Positions 32,364 through 43,989 of a stretch of DNA of 64,000 nt are shown piece after piece; the first letter of the stretch is position 1, and each line of letters begins with the position of its first letter. The stretch spans positions 328,060,297-328,124,296 of the forward strand of contig CM066040.1 of the NCBI GenBank assembly GCA_033557465.1, written 5' to 3'. The DNA is from Ichthyophis bannanicus. Its lineage: Eukaryota > Chordata > Amphibia > Gymnophiona > Ichthyophiidae. Made by a program: the position numbers and the translations under genes. Below the pieces are notes generated by a model. That model did not search any database and had not been told where the DNA came from. It was given only the letters and a program-made list of their open reading frames with translations.

Positions 32364-33439
32364 TTATATTTAGCTTCAGATCAGCCTTTTGAATGGTCAC
32401 TGTACCTGCTTGTGGTGCATCAGTCAGCTCCAACTTACCCGGTGGGGGGAGGGGAGTTTTCAGCACAAAATGTTTTTGCAGTAGAGTTGTCCAGGTATTG
32501 TCTAAAGTTAATATGCTATAATATTGTAGTTTTTTGACATATTTGTGGATTAATTGTCAATAAAAAGAATTTAAAAAGTAGATAGTGAAATACCTAGTGA
32601 TTTAGAATAATCAGTGAATTAATTTTGTTAAGAATGCTGAACAAGATATATGGGGATTCAGAACTGTCAGAATGATATCATTTGGCATCTGATGACATGT
32701 GACATAATATCTTAGAAAGGACATCCAAGTCAAATCAGGGATGTCCAGGGCAGAACATGCAAAGAAACTCCAGGGACATTTATGTCTCCGCCCAATTTTA
32801 GTAACATAGATGTCCCTGACATGGACATCTGCATCAGCAGCCATATAGACATCCTTTTCAGGAAAGCCTGGGGCAGGGATGTCTATCTCATGCAAGCTAG
32901 CATAAGGGGACGTCCAGTAGTGCAGCAAAATGAAAAACATGAGCCCTTATTCCCCATAAGTGTTCGTTATCATCATGGAAAATATAGATGACACCATTGG
33001 ACCTCCTTCTTCATACCTTCCAGATCTCTGTCTGGCAAAATCAGCACTTTTCCAATGCCTATTCATGCATTAAGAAGGTATAAGCTTGGACACAACTGAG
33101 GTTGTCCAGGACATTTCTGAAATCAGGCAAGGACTTCAAAATTCTGAGAATACCCCAGAAACGCCATGCCAGCTCTCCCATTCAGACTTGAATGTCCTCA
33201 TGCTGGGGACATCCACAGAACCAGCTTCTAAAGTGTCTCTGGGAATGTCTTCATATTGTGAATGTCTCCATGCCTGTTTTCAGATATCCAAAGTACTAAT
33301 AAGGCTACTAAAATAACCTCCTTTAAGCTTTACTGTCCAAACTTCACTCCATCTATATATGCTAATTTTCCTAAGCCAAACCAAAAAATCAATGATTAAA
33401 AAGTTTTTTTGCGAGAGTGGTAATGAAACTGTAATTATA
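32364..33439. other. Unassigned spacer with GACATC/GATGTC phrases
   Basis: At 32560 there is AATAAAAAGAATTTAAAAAG, possibly the 3' end of some retroposon. From 32720 to 33300 the hexamer GACATC and its inverse GATGTC recur many times (for example 32729, 32811, 32825, 32848, 32880). No coding region is supported. Confidence 0.45.
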
Positions 33440-33648
33440 CTACTATGAGTACTACTATTACTACTACTGAACATTTGTATAGCGCTAAAAGACATATGCA
33501 GTGCTGCACAGTCTCTGCACAGACACATGTAAAAGATGGTCCCTGCTCATCAGAACTTACAAACTAGTCAAGACAGACAACACAGTAGCTGTAGACATGG
33601 GATACATCTAGGGGGAATGGTAAGGAAACACAAAGGAAACCAGGTGAG

Positions 33649-34353
33649 TCAAGATCCGGAAGTGGCAATGAAGAGGTGAGTTTTCAGCCTGGATTTGAAA
33701 AGGGTCAGAAAAGATACCTGACGTAAAGACTCAGGTAATTTGTTCCAGGCATAAGGAGCAGCAAGGTGAAAGGAGCGAAGTTTGAAGTTAGCAATAGAAG
33801 AGAAGGGCACAGATAGAAGCGATTTGCCAGAAGAGTGGAGTTTCTGGGGAGGGGTGTAGGGAGAGATAAGAGAGGAAAGGTAGTGAGGAGCTGCAGAGTG
33901 AATGCACTTATAGGTCAGCAGGAGGAATTTGAACCGAATGCGGACACAGATAGGGAACCAATGAAGTGACTTGAGGAGAAGGGTAATATGAGCATGGTGA
34001 GACTGGTGGAAGATTAGCCACACAGCAAAGTGTAGAACAGATTGAAGGAGAGAGAGATGATTTAGAGGGAGACTAGCAAGGAGTAGGTTACAATAGTCTA
34101 GACAAGAGGGGACTAAGAAGTGGATAAGTGTCTTAATAGTGTGTTCAGAAAGGAATGGGTGAATTTTGTTGATGCTGTAGAGAAAGAAACAGCAGTTTTT
34201 AGCTATCAGTTGGATGTGTGTGGAAAAGGAGAGAGAGGAGTCAAAGATGAGGAGGCAGGGAAATGAGAAAGGAGGAAGGGGAGAGGAAGGTTTAGGGAGA
34301 AAAATAAGCAGCTCAGATGCGGCCATGTTCAGTTTCCAGTAGCGGTGAGACAT
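33649..34353 (-). pseudogene. L2-c RT C-terminal part
   Basis: An open frame of 234 codons. It contains DSSLSFSTHIQLIAKNCCFF, FLVPSCLDYCNLLLASLPL, LHWFPICVRIRFKFLLLTYK, and YAWNKLPESLRQVSFLTLFK followed by SRLKTHLF. This is the classical L2-clade C-terminal region. Confidence 0.85.
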
Positions 34354-34430
34354 CCAAACAGAAAAGTCAGAAAAGCAGGGAGAGATCCTGACCTGGATTG
34401 CCGGAGAGATTTCAGGTATAGAGAGGTAGA

Positions 34431-34438
34431 TCTGGGAG
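34431..34438 (+). repeat. hAT-T target duplication, left
   Basis: TCTGGGAG, same as 55666-55673; target is L2-c. Confidence 0.93.
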
Positions 34439-34453
34439 CACTGTTCCCTCTAA

Positions 34454-35834
34454 GCTGTGCGCGTGCACACACCTCACCGAGTGAGTGCACATAACTTACA
34501 ACAGAGCGCACAAAAATTACGGAGGGGAAACAGTTGCAGAGAAGGGAGAGCAAGCAGCAGTGGCAGCACGTATAGAGAGCTGCCGGAGAGAGAGACGTGC
34601 GATCCGCGCGCTGCGGTGAGGAGGACAAGCAGACGGGCAACATTGGAGGAGGTGGAGGGCAAGCGGCAGGTCAGCGGAACATGGAGGGGGAGAGCGTGCA
34701 CAGTCTTGCAGCGGTGGGAAGAACGCGCAGATGCATGGCCAAACAAAAATGTATTGAAGTGAGGGAGAGTGAACGGCAATCGGAGCATCGGAGCCAGGCA
34801 AGCCGCTGGAGTGAATCGATTCGGAAGGGAGCATGGATGAGGCGCAGCAGACCGGCGTTGAATCGGGTATTGAGAGGGTGAAAAAGCAGCAGTAAAGGCC
34901 AAGTTCTAACGGAAGAATTGAGACCACATGGCAGACAAGATGGCTGCGGGAGCGGAACTGGAGCATGCCTGAGCTTAAGAAGGCAGTGCTTTAGGGCATT
35001 CCATATCTTTAAGAGCAGTATAAAAATAATAAGCATTGTCAATAGCAATAAAGTAAATTAGACAGACTAGATAGGCCCATATGGTCTTTATTTACCATCA
35101 TAGTCTATGCTTCTTTGGATGATTTTTTTACTGTTTTGTCTTTTTACAGTCAAACATGAATCTAAAATGCTGAAGAGATTTGATTTGCCTTATTGCTTTC
35201 CCTTGTGCATTACCATTAAAGTGTCAAGAATGTGCTTTCATGGAGTGTGACCAAAAGCCATTAAAGTGCTATTTGCACGAGAATGACTGATAGGCGTAGA
35301 AAGAAAACTTACAGTAAGGGTTTTCCCTGTAACCCAACCTAAGTGAGGACATGGACTCTGGCCCCTCCATAAATGTCAGGCCAAGACAACGCCTTGTAAT
35401 GGTGATCAGTTTCAACCAATCTGAAAAACGCCAGAGACTGAAAAATATTTAATCAGCATTATTACATTTTTTATTACATTGAAAACTAAAAAAAGTTAAT
35501 TTTTAAAATGTCGAAACCAATAGCGATGAGAGGATGCTTGGAATGCCCTCCGGATGGAAGTGGTGGGGGCGAACACAGTGAAGGAGTTCAAAAGGGCATG
35601 GTACAGACAAAGTGGATCTCTTTACAGCAACAAGAAAATATCAAAATAAACTGATCCAATTCCTCAACAAATAGGGGCGTCCTACATGGAGTGGTGGGTT
35701 CACCCCTAAACAAAGACATGGGGAGGGGTGGCCTGCATAGAGCGGCAGGTGTACCTACTCTTGACATCGTACTGGACAGACTAGATGGACCATACTGGTC
35801 TTTATCTGTCGTCATTTACTATGTTACAAAGGTA
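34454..35834 (+). other. hAT-T 5' non-coding region with CR1 tail scraps
   Basis: No gene supported. Two pieces look like CR1 3' ends: near 35062-35115 (CAGACTAGATAGGCCCATAT) and 35517-35825 (GACAGACTAGATGGACCATA). Several short GC-rich frames at 34470-34900 have no recognisable content. Confidence 0.55.
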
Positions 35835-36346
35835 CAAAACGTAAGAGAACAGCCAGAGCTTTTAAGCCTGAATGGCTTGAAGAAATTGTTGAAACGGAGA
35901 CACCGAAATCTCAAGATAAAATGTGCGTTCAACTGCGTGAAATATTCACTTATGAAGAGGATGATGGAATAGTCTGTTTATACTGCTGAGATGCAAAAAT
36001 CATTGGAGAGTTTTCGAGTGGCAAATTTTGGGATGATGTGTGGAAACTGGACTTTTTGAGGCGACATCTGTCTAGTAAGACTCATACTGAAAGTGTTAAG
36101 AAACTTAGAACTAAAAATCCAAATTTAAGAGGAGGATTATTTAACTTGTTGCTTGAGAGCACTGCTGAAAAAGAGAAAAGGCAAATTAGTAATGAACGGA
36201 AGCGTTCTACACCAGAAGAAATTAAAATTCTAATTGATAGTATTTTGTTGGCTGTTCGGATGAATATTTCCATGCTCTCTGTTCAAGATATTAATGAACA
36301 CATGTCCAAATACATAACCATACCTGAAAGCTGGAGAAGCAAAAAG
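35835..36346 (+). pseudogene. hAT-T transposase, N-terminal part with BED-like finger
   Basis: The frame begins RKRTARAFKPEWLEEIVET. It has a BED-type zinc-finger pattern: VCLYC (followed by a stop at 35987), then WKLDFLRRHLSSKTHTES. Then come NERKRSTPEEIKILIDSILL and ISMLSVQDINEHMSKY. This order resembles vertebrate hAT transposases and their domesticated relatives with N-terminal zinc fingers. It stops at SWRSKK where DIRS-B is inserted and continues at 54151. Confidence 0.8.
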
Positions 36347-36508
36347 TGGAAATTACACTTACCTGGTAATTGTAGTTCCTTGAGTAACTCCAGTTTCGTC
36401 CTCCACCTCTGGGTAGTGCACCACCTCCTGCAGCATGGAGACTGCACAAGTCAAAACTCGTGACATCACTGGATATACATTGCTGGTCTTCTCCCATCAT
36501 CCCCCAGT
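36347..36508 (+). repeat. DIRS-B terminal repeat, left
   Basis: Starts TGGAAATTACACTTACC; from 36383 it is the inverse of 54023-54140 (CCTCCACCTCTGGGTAGTGC, then CTGGATATACATTGCTGG) with few mismatches. Confidence 0.88.
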
Positions 36509-36838
36509 GAACTATTGACAAAGCAAACTCAAAGGAGCAATAAATAAGTAGCTTAAGTATTAATTTCCACTGTAAATTTAACTTTTAACTTGTAATATTA
36601 ACGTCCCTGAAGATACAGGGAAAGAAAGACAGAAAAAACACACCTCCTTCTTGCGTCTGTGCTCTTCCCCCCAGATCAGAGTAAGACTGCCAGACAGAAG
36701 GAAGAAAGACTCAAAGAGGTCCGAGAAAGAAAGCATACCACTGCGATCTCCGGCATATCTACGTAGAACACTGTTAGCGACCGAGAGCCCTCTCCAAACT
36801 GATGAACTACCTCTGAAAAACATCTCCAGGCGGGATTG

Positions 36839-36934
36839 AGGACTAAACTGGAGTTACTCAAGGAACTACAATTACCAGGTAAGTGTAATTTCCATTTCCT
36901 TATCATTCCTCCAGTTTAGTCCTCCACCTCTGGG
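36839..36934 (+). repeat. DIRS-B internal complementary region
   Basis: The first part (36839-36894) is the exact inverse of the left outer end. It is followed by TTTCCTTATCATTCCTCC..., which equals the inverse of the right outer end. In DIRS-1-type replication this region templates closure of the circular intermediate. Confidence 0.88.
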
Positions 36935-39900
36935 ATGTAACAGAGCAGTAATCCTTGGGAGGGACCCTTTCGCCATAGCGCCGCACTGCCGACCCAAAAC
37001 AGGCAACACTCATCACCCGAACCACCAGCCAATAGCGCTAACTGAAGGTATGGAAAGACGACCATGTCACCATTCTGCAACTCTCTACAGTCAGAACCAA
37101 TCTAAGTTCTATCCAGGAAGTTGTCTGCCCTCCAGAAGAAGGAAATCGCAGCCCCACGGATGCCTAACTCCCAGGTAAAGAACTAGTGTCAACTGAAGCC
37201 TCGCGGGTACCACTGAACATTGAAATTTAACTGCTGGTATGACTTTGGCAGACCCCTAAAATAACAAACTACCAATCCGAATTTCAGAAGACCTCCGGTA
37301 CTTAACAGTGTGGCCACGGAACTCCATTTACGGTGAAGAGACGCAGACTGCCAACGAAAGCATTCTCTTCCAAGAACCCCAAAAATGGGAACGAGACTGA
37401 TTGATTCAAGAGAAGACAGAACTACCTTGGTCAAAAAGTAGAGAACTTTCCGTAGAACCAACTTCTCCCTAAGAACAAGAACGGTTCTACCCAATACCAG
37501 GCTTGCAAACCTAATCCCAGCAAGCCCAGCAGATAGCCACTAGACCACTGCTTCTAAAACCCTAGACCGAAGCCTGACACAAGGGCTCGAAGATTCACTA
37601 GTGACCGCCCCCCCCCCCCCCAGGATGCAACTGAATTCCCACGAAGAAGTCACCATCCTGCGGATGGGCTGTGGCCTGCAACACCTAAAACCATAGGAAC
37701 TAGAGCTGCTGAAGTCTGGACCTGCCACCAAACATACCAAATCTTGAATACATACACACTTACTCCTACAATAGGAAATGGTACAGCTTTCTGCCTTGAC
37801 GTAGATTCGTCACCCGCGATCCAGAATAGGCTTACTTTCTTAACCCTGTCATTTCAATTGCTAGGTCATAAGAGAGAATCTAACCCCCTGTGATACATCA
37901 ATAGAACCCCAGGTCAACAGATTCGCCACCGAGGACCACCGCCGACGTTTCCCGTGTGTTTGCCGGACCAGGTTAGCTCCCCACAGACACCTAGACCAAA
38001 CTAACGGCATCCACAGTACTCTCCCTCGATACGGCTCAACACGCTGCCTCACTTGCCCTATGAGCGCCACGGAAGGGTAAAAGCTTCGAGAAGGCGGTCG
38101 ACGATCAAGATTGCATTGGAGCATTGATGCCCTCCGACATCCTTTCTCGCCTACTATTGTAACCAAAGCATTTGCTTTGGTCAAAAGAAAGATCGTCCTG
38201 TGGTCCAAGATCGGAGGACCCCTCTGACGACTATTTGTATGAACACTTCCCGGATGAAGCTGCCACTCTCCGGCATTCCTCCGGACTCCACCTGAGAAGA
38301 TCCTGCATCACATTGTGCGTTCCTGCAAGGTGTGCCGTCAAAACGCCTGCAGACAAGACTCCTTCTACGCGAACAGAGCCCTTGATTCCTCGACCATGAC
38401 CGTCCTGCTTGTGTCCTCATGCCGATTTAGGAAAACCACTGCTACGTATCTGTCGGACAGTCATGACCCTGCCGCATCCTTTACTCTGGATTTGAACGTT
38501 TGAAATGCCAGAGCTAGCCCACTCAGTTCCCAATGTCTGCTTGACCCCTGGTCTCCCTGCTCTTTCCAACTTCCTGTGTGAACAGAACCCTGTATTGGAC
38601 CACACAGCCTGTGCTCTTCATCTCCATCAACATCGGGACCCACTGCGGATGTTCCAGCAGCATGCCTACCTGCCTGCCTGATCTCTCGGAGCCATTCCCA
38701 CCATCAAGGAATCCCCTGACCTGCGCGAGACATGGACGACATTTGTTTAGAGGCCCGTTCTGGCTCGACCATCGCTATAGAAGTACCTTTGTAAGGGACA
38801 CCTGGGTGCTCTGGCTGCCATTGTCCTGAGTAGACGAGGACAGCTCCACGCCGATGGCACCCACTCCACTTACAACCTGCAAACTAGCTGTTGAAGAACC
38901 TCATCTCCCCGCTCCGGCAGAAACACTGTTCTCCCTTGACAGTCAAACCGTACTATTAAGCCCCCTAGGCCTTGAGACAGACTAAGCTACTTTTGACCAC
39001 CTTGAGCACTCAGTGTATCTGAAGAAATGTTACTGTTCTGGGCATAATTCGTACCCCGTCAGCTCTGGACTTGTCGAAACACCCAATCGCTGAGACAAGG
39101 AAAACTAAGATACCTCCTTTCCGCCGAGTCGACGCAACCTCCAACACAAACTTGGTGAAGTTGCGAGGAATCGCTGCTGAACCGAAGGGCTAGTCTGACA
39201 CTGCAATGTACCCTCAGGAAGGGCTTTGATGTGCTGCCCTATCAAAATGTGCAAGTATGCTTCTGTAAGTTTGAATAACGAGACAAAGTACCCATGCAGA
39301 ACCATGCCCACTGCTAACCGCCAAAGCTCAACTCAAGTTAGATGCATGAATACAGCCATGTACTCTCCTGAGATCTAGCAAGAATGGAGAGATCTTTCCA
39401 TGCTTTCAAGGCATGAAACTAGTAGAGCGGCGCCCGGCTCCGAAAATTCCTACGGATCCGGCCCAACCGCTCCCAACTGCAAGATATGAGCCAAAGTTTG
39501 TCAAATTGCAGCCGCCCGTAGTATGGCTATAAGTGAGTACAGCTGCACTTATGAGCAACCTTACCACCTACATATATACCTAATCTAGGCCAAGAGACCG
39601 TAGACAATCATATCCGACTACTCACTGACCATAGACCAATGGAAGGATGTCATTTGCTTCCTATATACTAGCTTTCAAATTACAAACATGTGTGGTATGT
39701 AAATCCTTCCTGCTTTCCGCAGAACTGTAGATGCTACAAACTTAAATGCAGCATCCTATTAAATCGCTCTTTTGAAAAGACACCTTTATTCCTGTCTCCG
39801 GTTTTATATAGGACTGAAGTTCACCAAATTGTAGACGAACGTAGCATTGCTATAAGAGAGAACAGCCTCCCTTACAATCAGCATTAATGCTTTAATAGAT

Positions 39901-41030
39901 ATATACTCTGGGCCACCGAGGAGGGAGGACCCTATCAGGTTACTCACTGACCATAGACAGATGGGAGGATCTCTTTTACCTCCTATGCACTGTCTGTCCA
40001 ATTACATACATTTCTTCTATGCCAACCGTGCCTGTTCTCCTCAGAACTGCAGCGCTACAAGCTTTGTGCCTCATTCTTATCTACTAACTTCGCCCACTGC
40101 AAGTTACCCAGCAAACAAAAGAGCCTATCAGAAAAGCTCTTTCTCACCTGTCTGCATCAAGTCCTCGCGAACTGAATAAAACTTGCAACTTAAAGACAAG
40201 GACGGACCTTGCCCTGATCCAATCCAAGAAACACTTCTCCGATTAGGTTACGTTTTATACTCAATTACTAGTAAGCATTAACCGGTCAGGCCACCTGACC
40301 AGGCCCAGAGCGTATCTGAAGAACCATGTCCCCCATGACCTCATGAAGGCCTTGTGCGCTGAACTAGCCTTGAGCTGTAATACCCCCAGAATACCCAAGC
40401 ATTAGAGGGTAGTCACCTTTTGATACCATACTAAAGCAGACACTGCGCCCTGACCCTCATGGTGGTCAGTACTGGGAACCCTCCTGAGGAACTCCTTTAA
40501 ACTAGACCTGGTAAGTACCAGGCTCTCCAACACTGTAGAACTGCATAGACTCAGGTACCAGCTGTAGAGGAAATAAAATAAAATCAATTTCATCAACTAC
40601 TGCGCAACTGGCCCCCTAGGAAGAAGGCTCTGTCCTACTTCATCCTAACGGCGTTTGTCTCATCCCAGCACGCAAAACACTCTCGGGAAGTAGTTACCTG
40701 CAAGCCTGAAAAAGAAAACACTTTTAAATGTCACTGATTGCCCTAATCCAGAGTTCTCTGGGTCCTTGATGGCGAGATCCCAAAGAACCAGCCTTGTAAG
40801 GGAATTTCCCTACCTCCCTTGATACAGCTGAAGCACCCCGCATCCCGCTTTGCCTGCTCGCCAGTAGAATAGGGGAATGACAATGAACCCCTGGAGACAA
40901 AGCGGACCGAGGACTTGGGGCACAGAACATACAGGCCAAGTGAAGAGCAAAAGTATTAGTTGCCAGCAGAGAGGGATAAATCTTCCAGATGCGGTTGCAC
41001 TGAAGAACGCCTCTCTAAAAGCAAGCCTCT
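36935..41030 (-). pseudogene. DIRS-B pol (RT, RNase H, tyrosine recombinase), strongly decayed
   Basis: Minus-strand fragments in different frames follow DIRS order. The RT relic KLTEAYLHILIGQHIKAL is at 39105-39311, with FTKFVLEVAS beside it. The RNase H relic LAFQTFKSRVKDAAG is at 38417-38640, and a later block DLLTWGSIDV...VRFSLM is at 37861-38208. A recombinase-like block LVLREKLVLRKVLYFLTKVV is at 37190-37494. Frames change every 100-300 bases. No catalytic residues could be confirmed. Assignment rests on order plus the ITR/ICR structure. Confidence 0.6.
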
Positions 41031-41231
41031 TTTTTTTTTTTTTTAAACGCCTTTTACTGTTATCATTTCAACTGCACCACTCTTCACATGAAGTAATAAT
41101 TGATGGTAAGCAGCCTCTTAATGCCAAAATGTCTTCATACAGGGAACCAAAATCCAAAAGTATCACTTGATTGGGGCTTTGTGCTTTCAGGTTAATGTAA
41201 TTAGCAATTTAACCCCTGCAGAGAACTCATC

Positions 41232-41308
41232 TCAAAATTGTAAGTTAGATCCTCAAAAGGTAGAATCAATTCAAAATTGTAAGTTAGATCCTCAAAAGGT
41301 AGAATCCT
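41232..41308 (+). repeat. 39-base in-frame tandem repeat in L2-b
   Basis: TCAAAATTGTAAGTTAGATC and 19 following bases occur twice with period 39 (41232 and 41271), ending at the L1-B insertion point. In the L2 frame it adds 13 codons. Confidence 0.85.
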
Positions 41309-42393
41309 GGAGCGCTTGTGAGCCCGCTGTGTGATGGCTGCAATCTAACCGAGCTCCGTCCCAAGTACTCCAAAACTCCAGCTAACATGCGCTAACTGAA
41401 GCAATTTTCCCCGAACTCACCTGCCCTGGGTCGGCAGTTGCATGTGGTGACCCCTGAAAAACTGACAAATTGCCCGGTAAGATCCCTGACAGCTGGGACG
41501 CTGTGAAGTAAATCTCTGGAGTGCGGCCTGCTATCTGCCTCTCATCGCTGCTTGCCTTGGGCCTGAACAACCTCACTGCTGACCCTCGCGATTCGCGGCG
41601 GATTGGACAGCACCCGAGCAGAGTCCTCCTGGATTGTACCACCGGACCCCTGCGCAGAGTCGGAGCACGTGCGGCAGCCTACCGCCGAGCGGAGTAACAC
41701 CCTCGAGATCGGGACGCATGAATGCGGATCTGAGGCCCTTTCGGCTGGGCTGAGGAGAGGGCCTCGATCCCACGCGGCAACCGCTAGTGCCGATCGCATC
41801 CTCCTGCCCTCGCTGCGGCTTTGTCAACGCAAGTCCCCCTGAGGGGGGTAAATACGAACGCTATCTTTTTCTTTTGATACCCTCTGGATCATCAAAGGCG
41901 CCAACGACAGTGGCAAAGTATTGGCAGCCTAGCGCCCTGCCGAGGCCCATACTTCTCAGCACGACTCATCTGTGCCCTGTTGGAATGCCTCTACGCTCCT
42001 ATTGATTCTGGATCTCTGCAGTTGTCGGCACTCAGCAACATATTTTCATATAGCTCTGCAGAGCAATCTGAACAGCCTGGCAGCCCGCCTCTCTTGGAGG
42101 GCCAAGGCAGCCTTCCCCTCCTTACATCGCTGTCTTTTCAGTGCCTCTACCTTTGTGGACATTGGCTGTATCTCTCTCTTTTCACTGTGAGACAGTAATT
42201 GTCCTGCGGGCTTGCGAAGCTTTCTGCATTGTCGCCTCTCCGGTGCCTCTGCCCTTGCTGACATTGACTATACTTTCTCCCAACACTGTGCGGTATTGGT
42301 TGCCTTGTGGAACTGTGGGGCTTCCCTTGCTGCTTGCCTGAGAGGCTGCCCGGTATACGCTGATATTTGATTTGTTTGGTGTTTCTCCCTCCT
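41309..42393 (+). promoter_or_regulatory. L1-B 5' UTR (presumed internal promoter)
   Basis: About 1.1 kb of GC-moderate sequence before ORF1 without a real gene. By analogy with L1 it should hold the RNA polymerase II promoter; no specific site was recognised. Confidence 0.5.
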
Positions 42394-43377
42394 ATGGCTG
42401 CTAAAGCTAAAAACCCTGAAGCTCGAGAGGGGATGCGTTCCTCCCAGCGACTGCAGATTAAGTCTGGGGCCCCCAGCAGTCCACTTGAACAACAGCTTCC
42501 ATCAGGCACGGATGATGAGACTGTAAGTGAAGATGAACTAGAGCCCCACAAGCAGCTCTCCTCTGCTCAACTCAAAAAAGAACTCCGCAGAGGCTTTGCA
42601 GAACTAGCCAGCGAGTTTCGCTAACTACGTGCAGAGCTGCTGAATGATGTTGCAGCATTAAGGACTGATGTGAAAGAATTGGGAGCCCGAGTAGAGGATG
42701 TGGAGGCCAAAGCGGCTGACCATGATGGGACTCTGGTGGATCTACAATGTGCACTTGACCGACAGCATGCGCAAGCGATGGAGTTGACCTACAAAATTGA
42801 TGACATTGAAAACCGCTCCCGCCGCAATAATGTGCGTTTTCGAGGAATCCCAGAGGCGGTGGGGGGCGGAGAGGATTTACCGACAGTGCTTAAACTGTTG
42901 ATAGCGGAACTGCTCCCGGCGGAGGATCTGGCCGCTCATGTGTCTGGAATGGAAATTGAACGAGTCCACCGTGCCTTGGGAAAACCTCCCAATAACCAAC
43001 CTCGTGATGTCATTGCAAGGTTTTTGCGATATTCTGACGCTGAGCTTCTCATACGGTGAGGCCGGGAGAAAAAAACGGTCCGCTTCCAGGATGCAGAAGT
43101 GTCAATTTATCAAGACCTCTCGACGTTCACCTTGGCGCGTAGGAAGGAGATGAAGCCAATTACGATGGTCTTGAACAGCAAGGGGATTCGCTACTCTTGG
43201 TCTTTCCCATTTAGGATGAACTTTCTTTTGGGAAATAAAAAGATTTCAGCAAAAGACCATACTGAAGCTTGGCGAGCTCTTCGTCAGGCGGGACTAGTTG
43301 ATGATAATGCTCAGCCTCACCCGTCGCTCCCTAAGCCACAGCACTCTAGGTGGACTCGGGTGGGCAAACCCGCTTAA
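42394..43377 (+). pseudogene. L1-B ORF1 with two in-frame stops
   Basis: Starts MAAKAKNPEAREGMRSSQRL. A coiled coil follows (KELGARVEDVEAKAADHDGT), then the RRM with ENRSRRNNVRFRGIPE, RVHRALGKPPNNQPRDVIAR, and a C-terminal YQDLSTFTLARRKEMK. The frame is kept over about 327 codons, but stops lie at 42622-42624 (TAA) and 43057-43059 (TGA). Confidence 0.9.
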
Positions 43378-43989
43378 TCTCTCTTGGAGAAGGAGAGCTG
43401 CTGTTACCTCTAAGGGAGACTCATCTTGTGGGTCTCCCGGCCTCATGATGTGGGGTTAAATGAATGGTTTTTGATGCTTTGCTGTTCCTTGTACTGTTTT
43501 TTATTTAGTTATTGGCTATTGGCCCGGGTTAGCCTGGGCCTCCACTCTAATATACATAGGGAGTGGCGGGTGACTTGCAAATGCTTTGATGATGACACTG
43601 TTTTGATAAGGGGTCGGGATGGTACTGATGACTCAGGGTGGGTGGGGGAGTACTGGGGAAATACTACTATCTGTTTTGTTTGTACTCTTGCTTTAAGGGG
43701 ACTTGGGGGGAACAGGGTTTGAGGTCAATTTACCGTGTCCTGTATTACTGTTGACAGGCAGGTGGTATTGACAGGAAGGGGGGGGGGTTGGTTCTGAGGG
43801 AGGGTATTTTAACTTGGAGTTGGTGGGTGTGTGTGGGTATGGGGGGGGGGGTGTGGCATTTGTTTCTGGAGTATGGCATAAGTGGGCGGGGATAATAAAC
43901 CTTCTGGGTTTGCTGGGGGATGCTGTCACTGGTACCCTTCGGGTAACTGGAGGGTAAGAGGGTTTAGATTGTGAATATTAATGGTGTGA

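Noticed and set aside
34470..35048. Several overlapping frames of 85-149 codons
   Set aside because: They overlap on both strands in GC-rich hAT-T leader sequence without any conserved motif.
41382..42341. Frames on both strands in the L1-B 5' UTR
   Set aside because: Mutually overlapping, no motif; expected for a GC-moderate 5' UTR.
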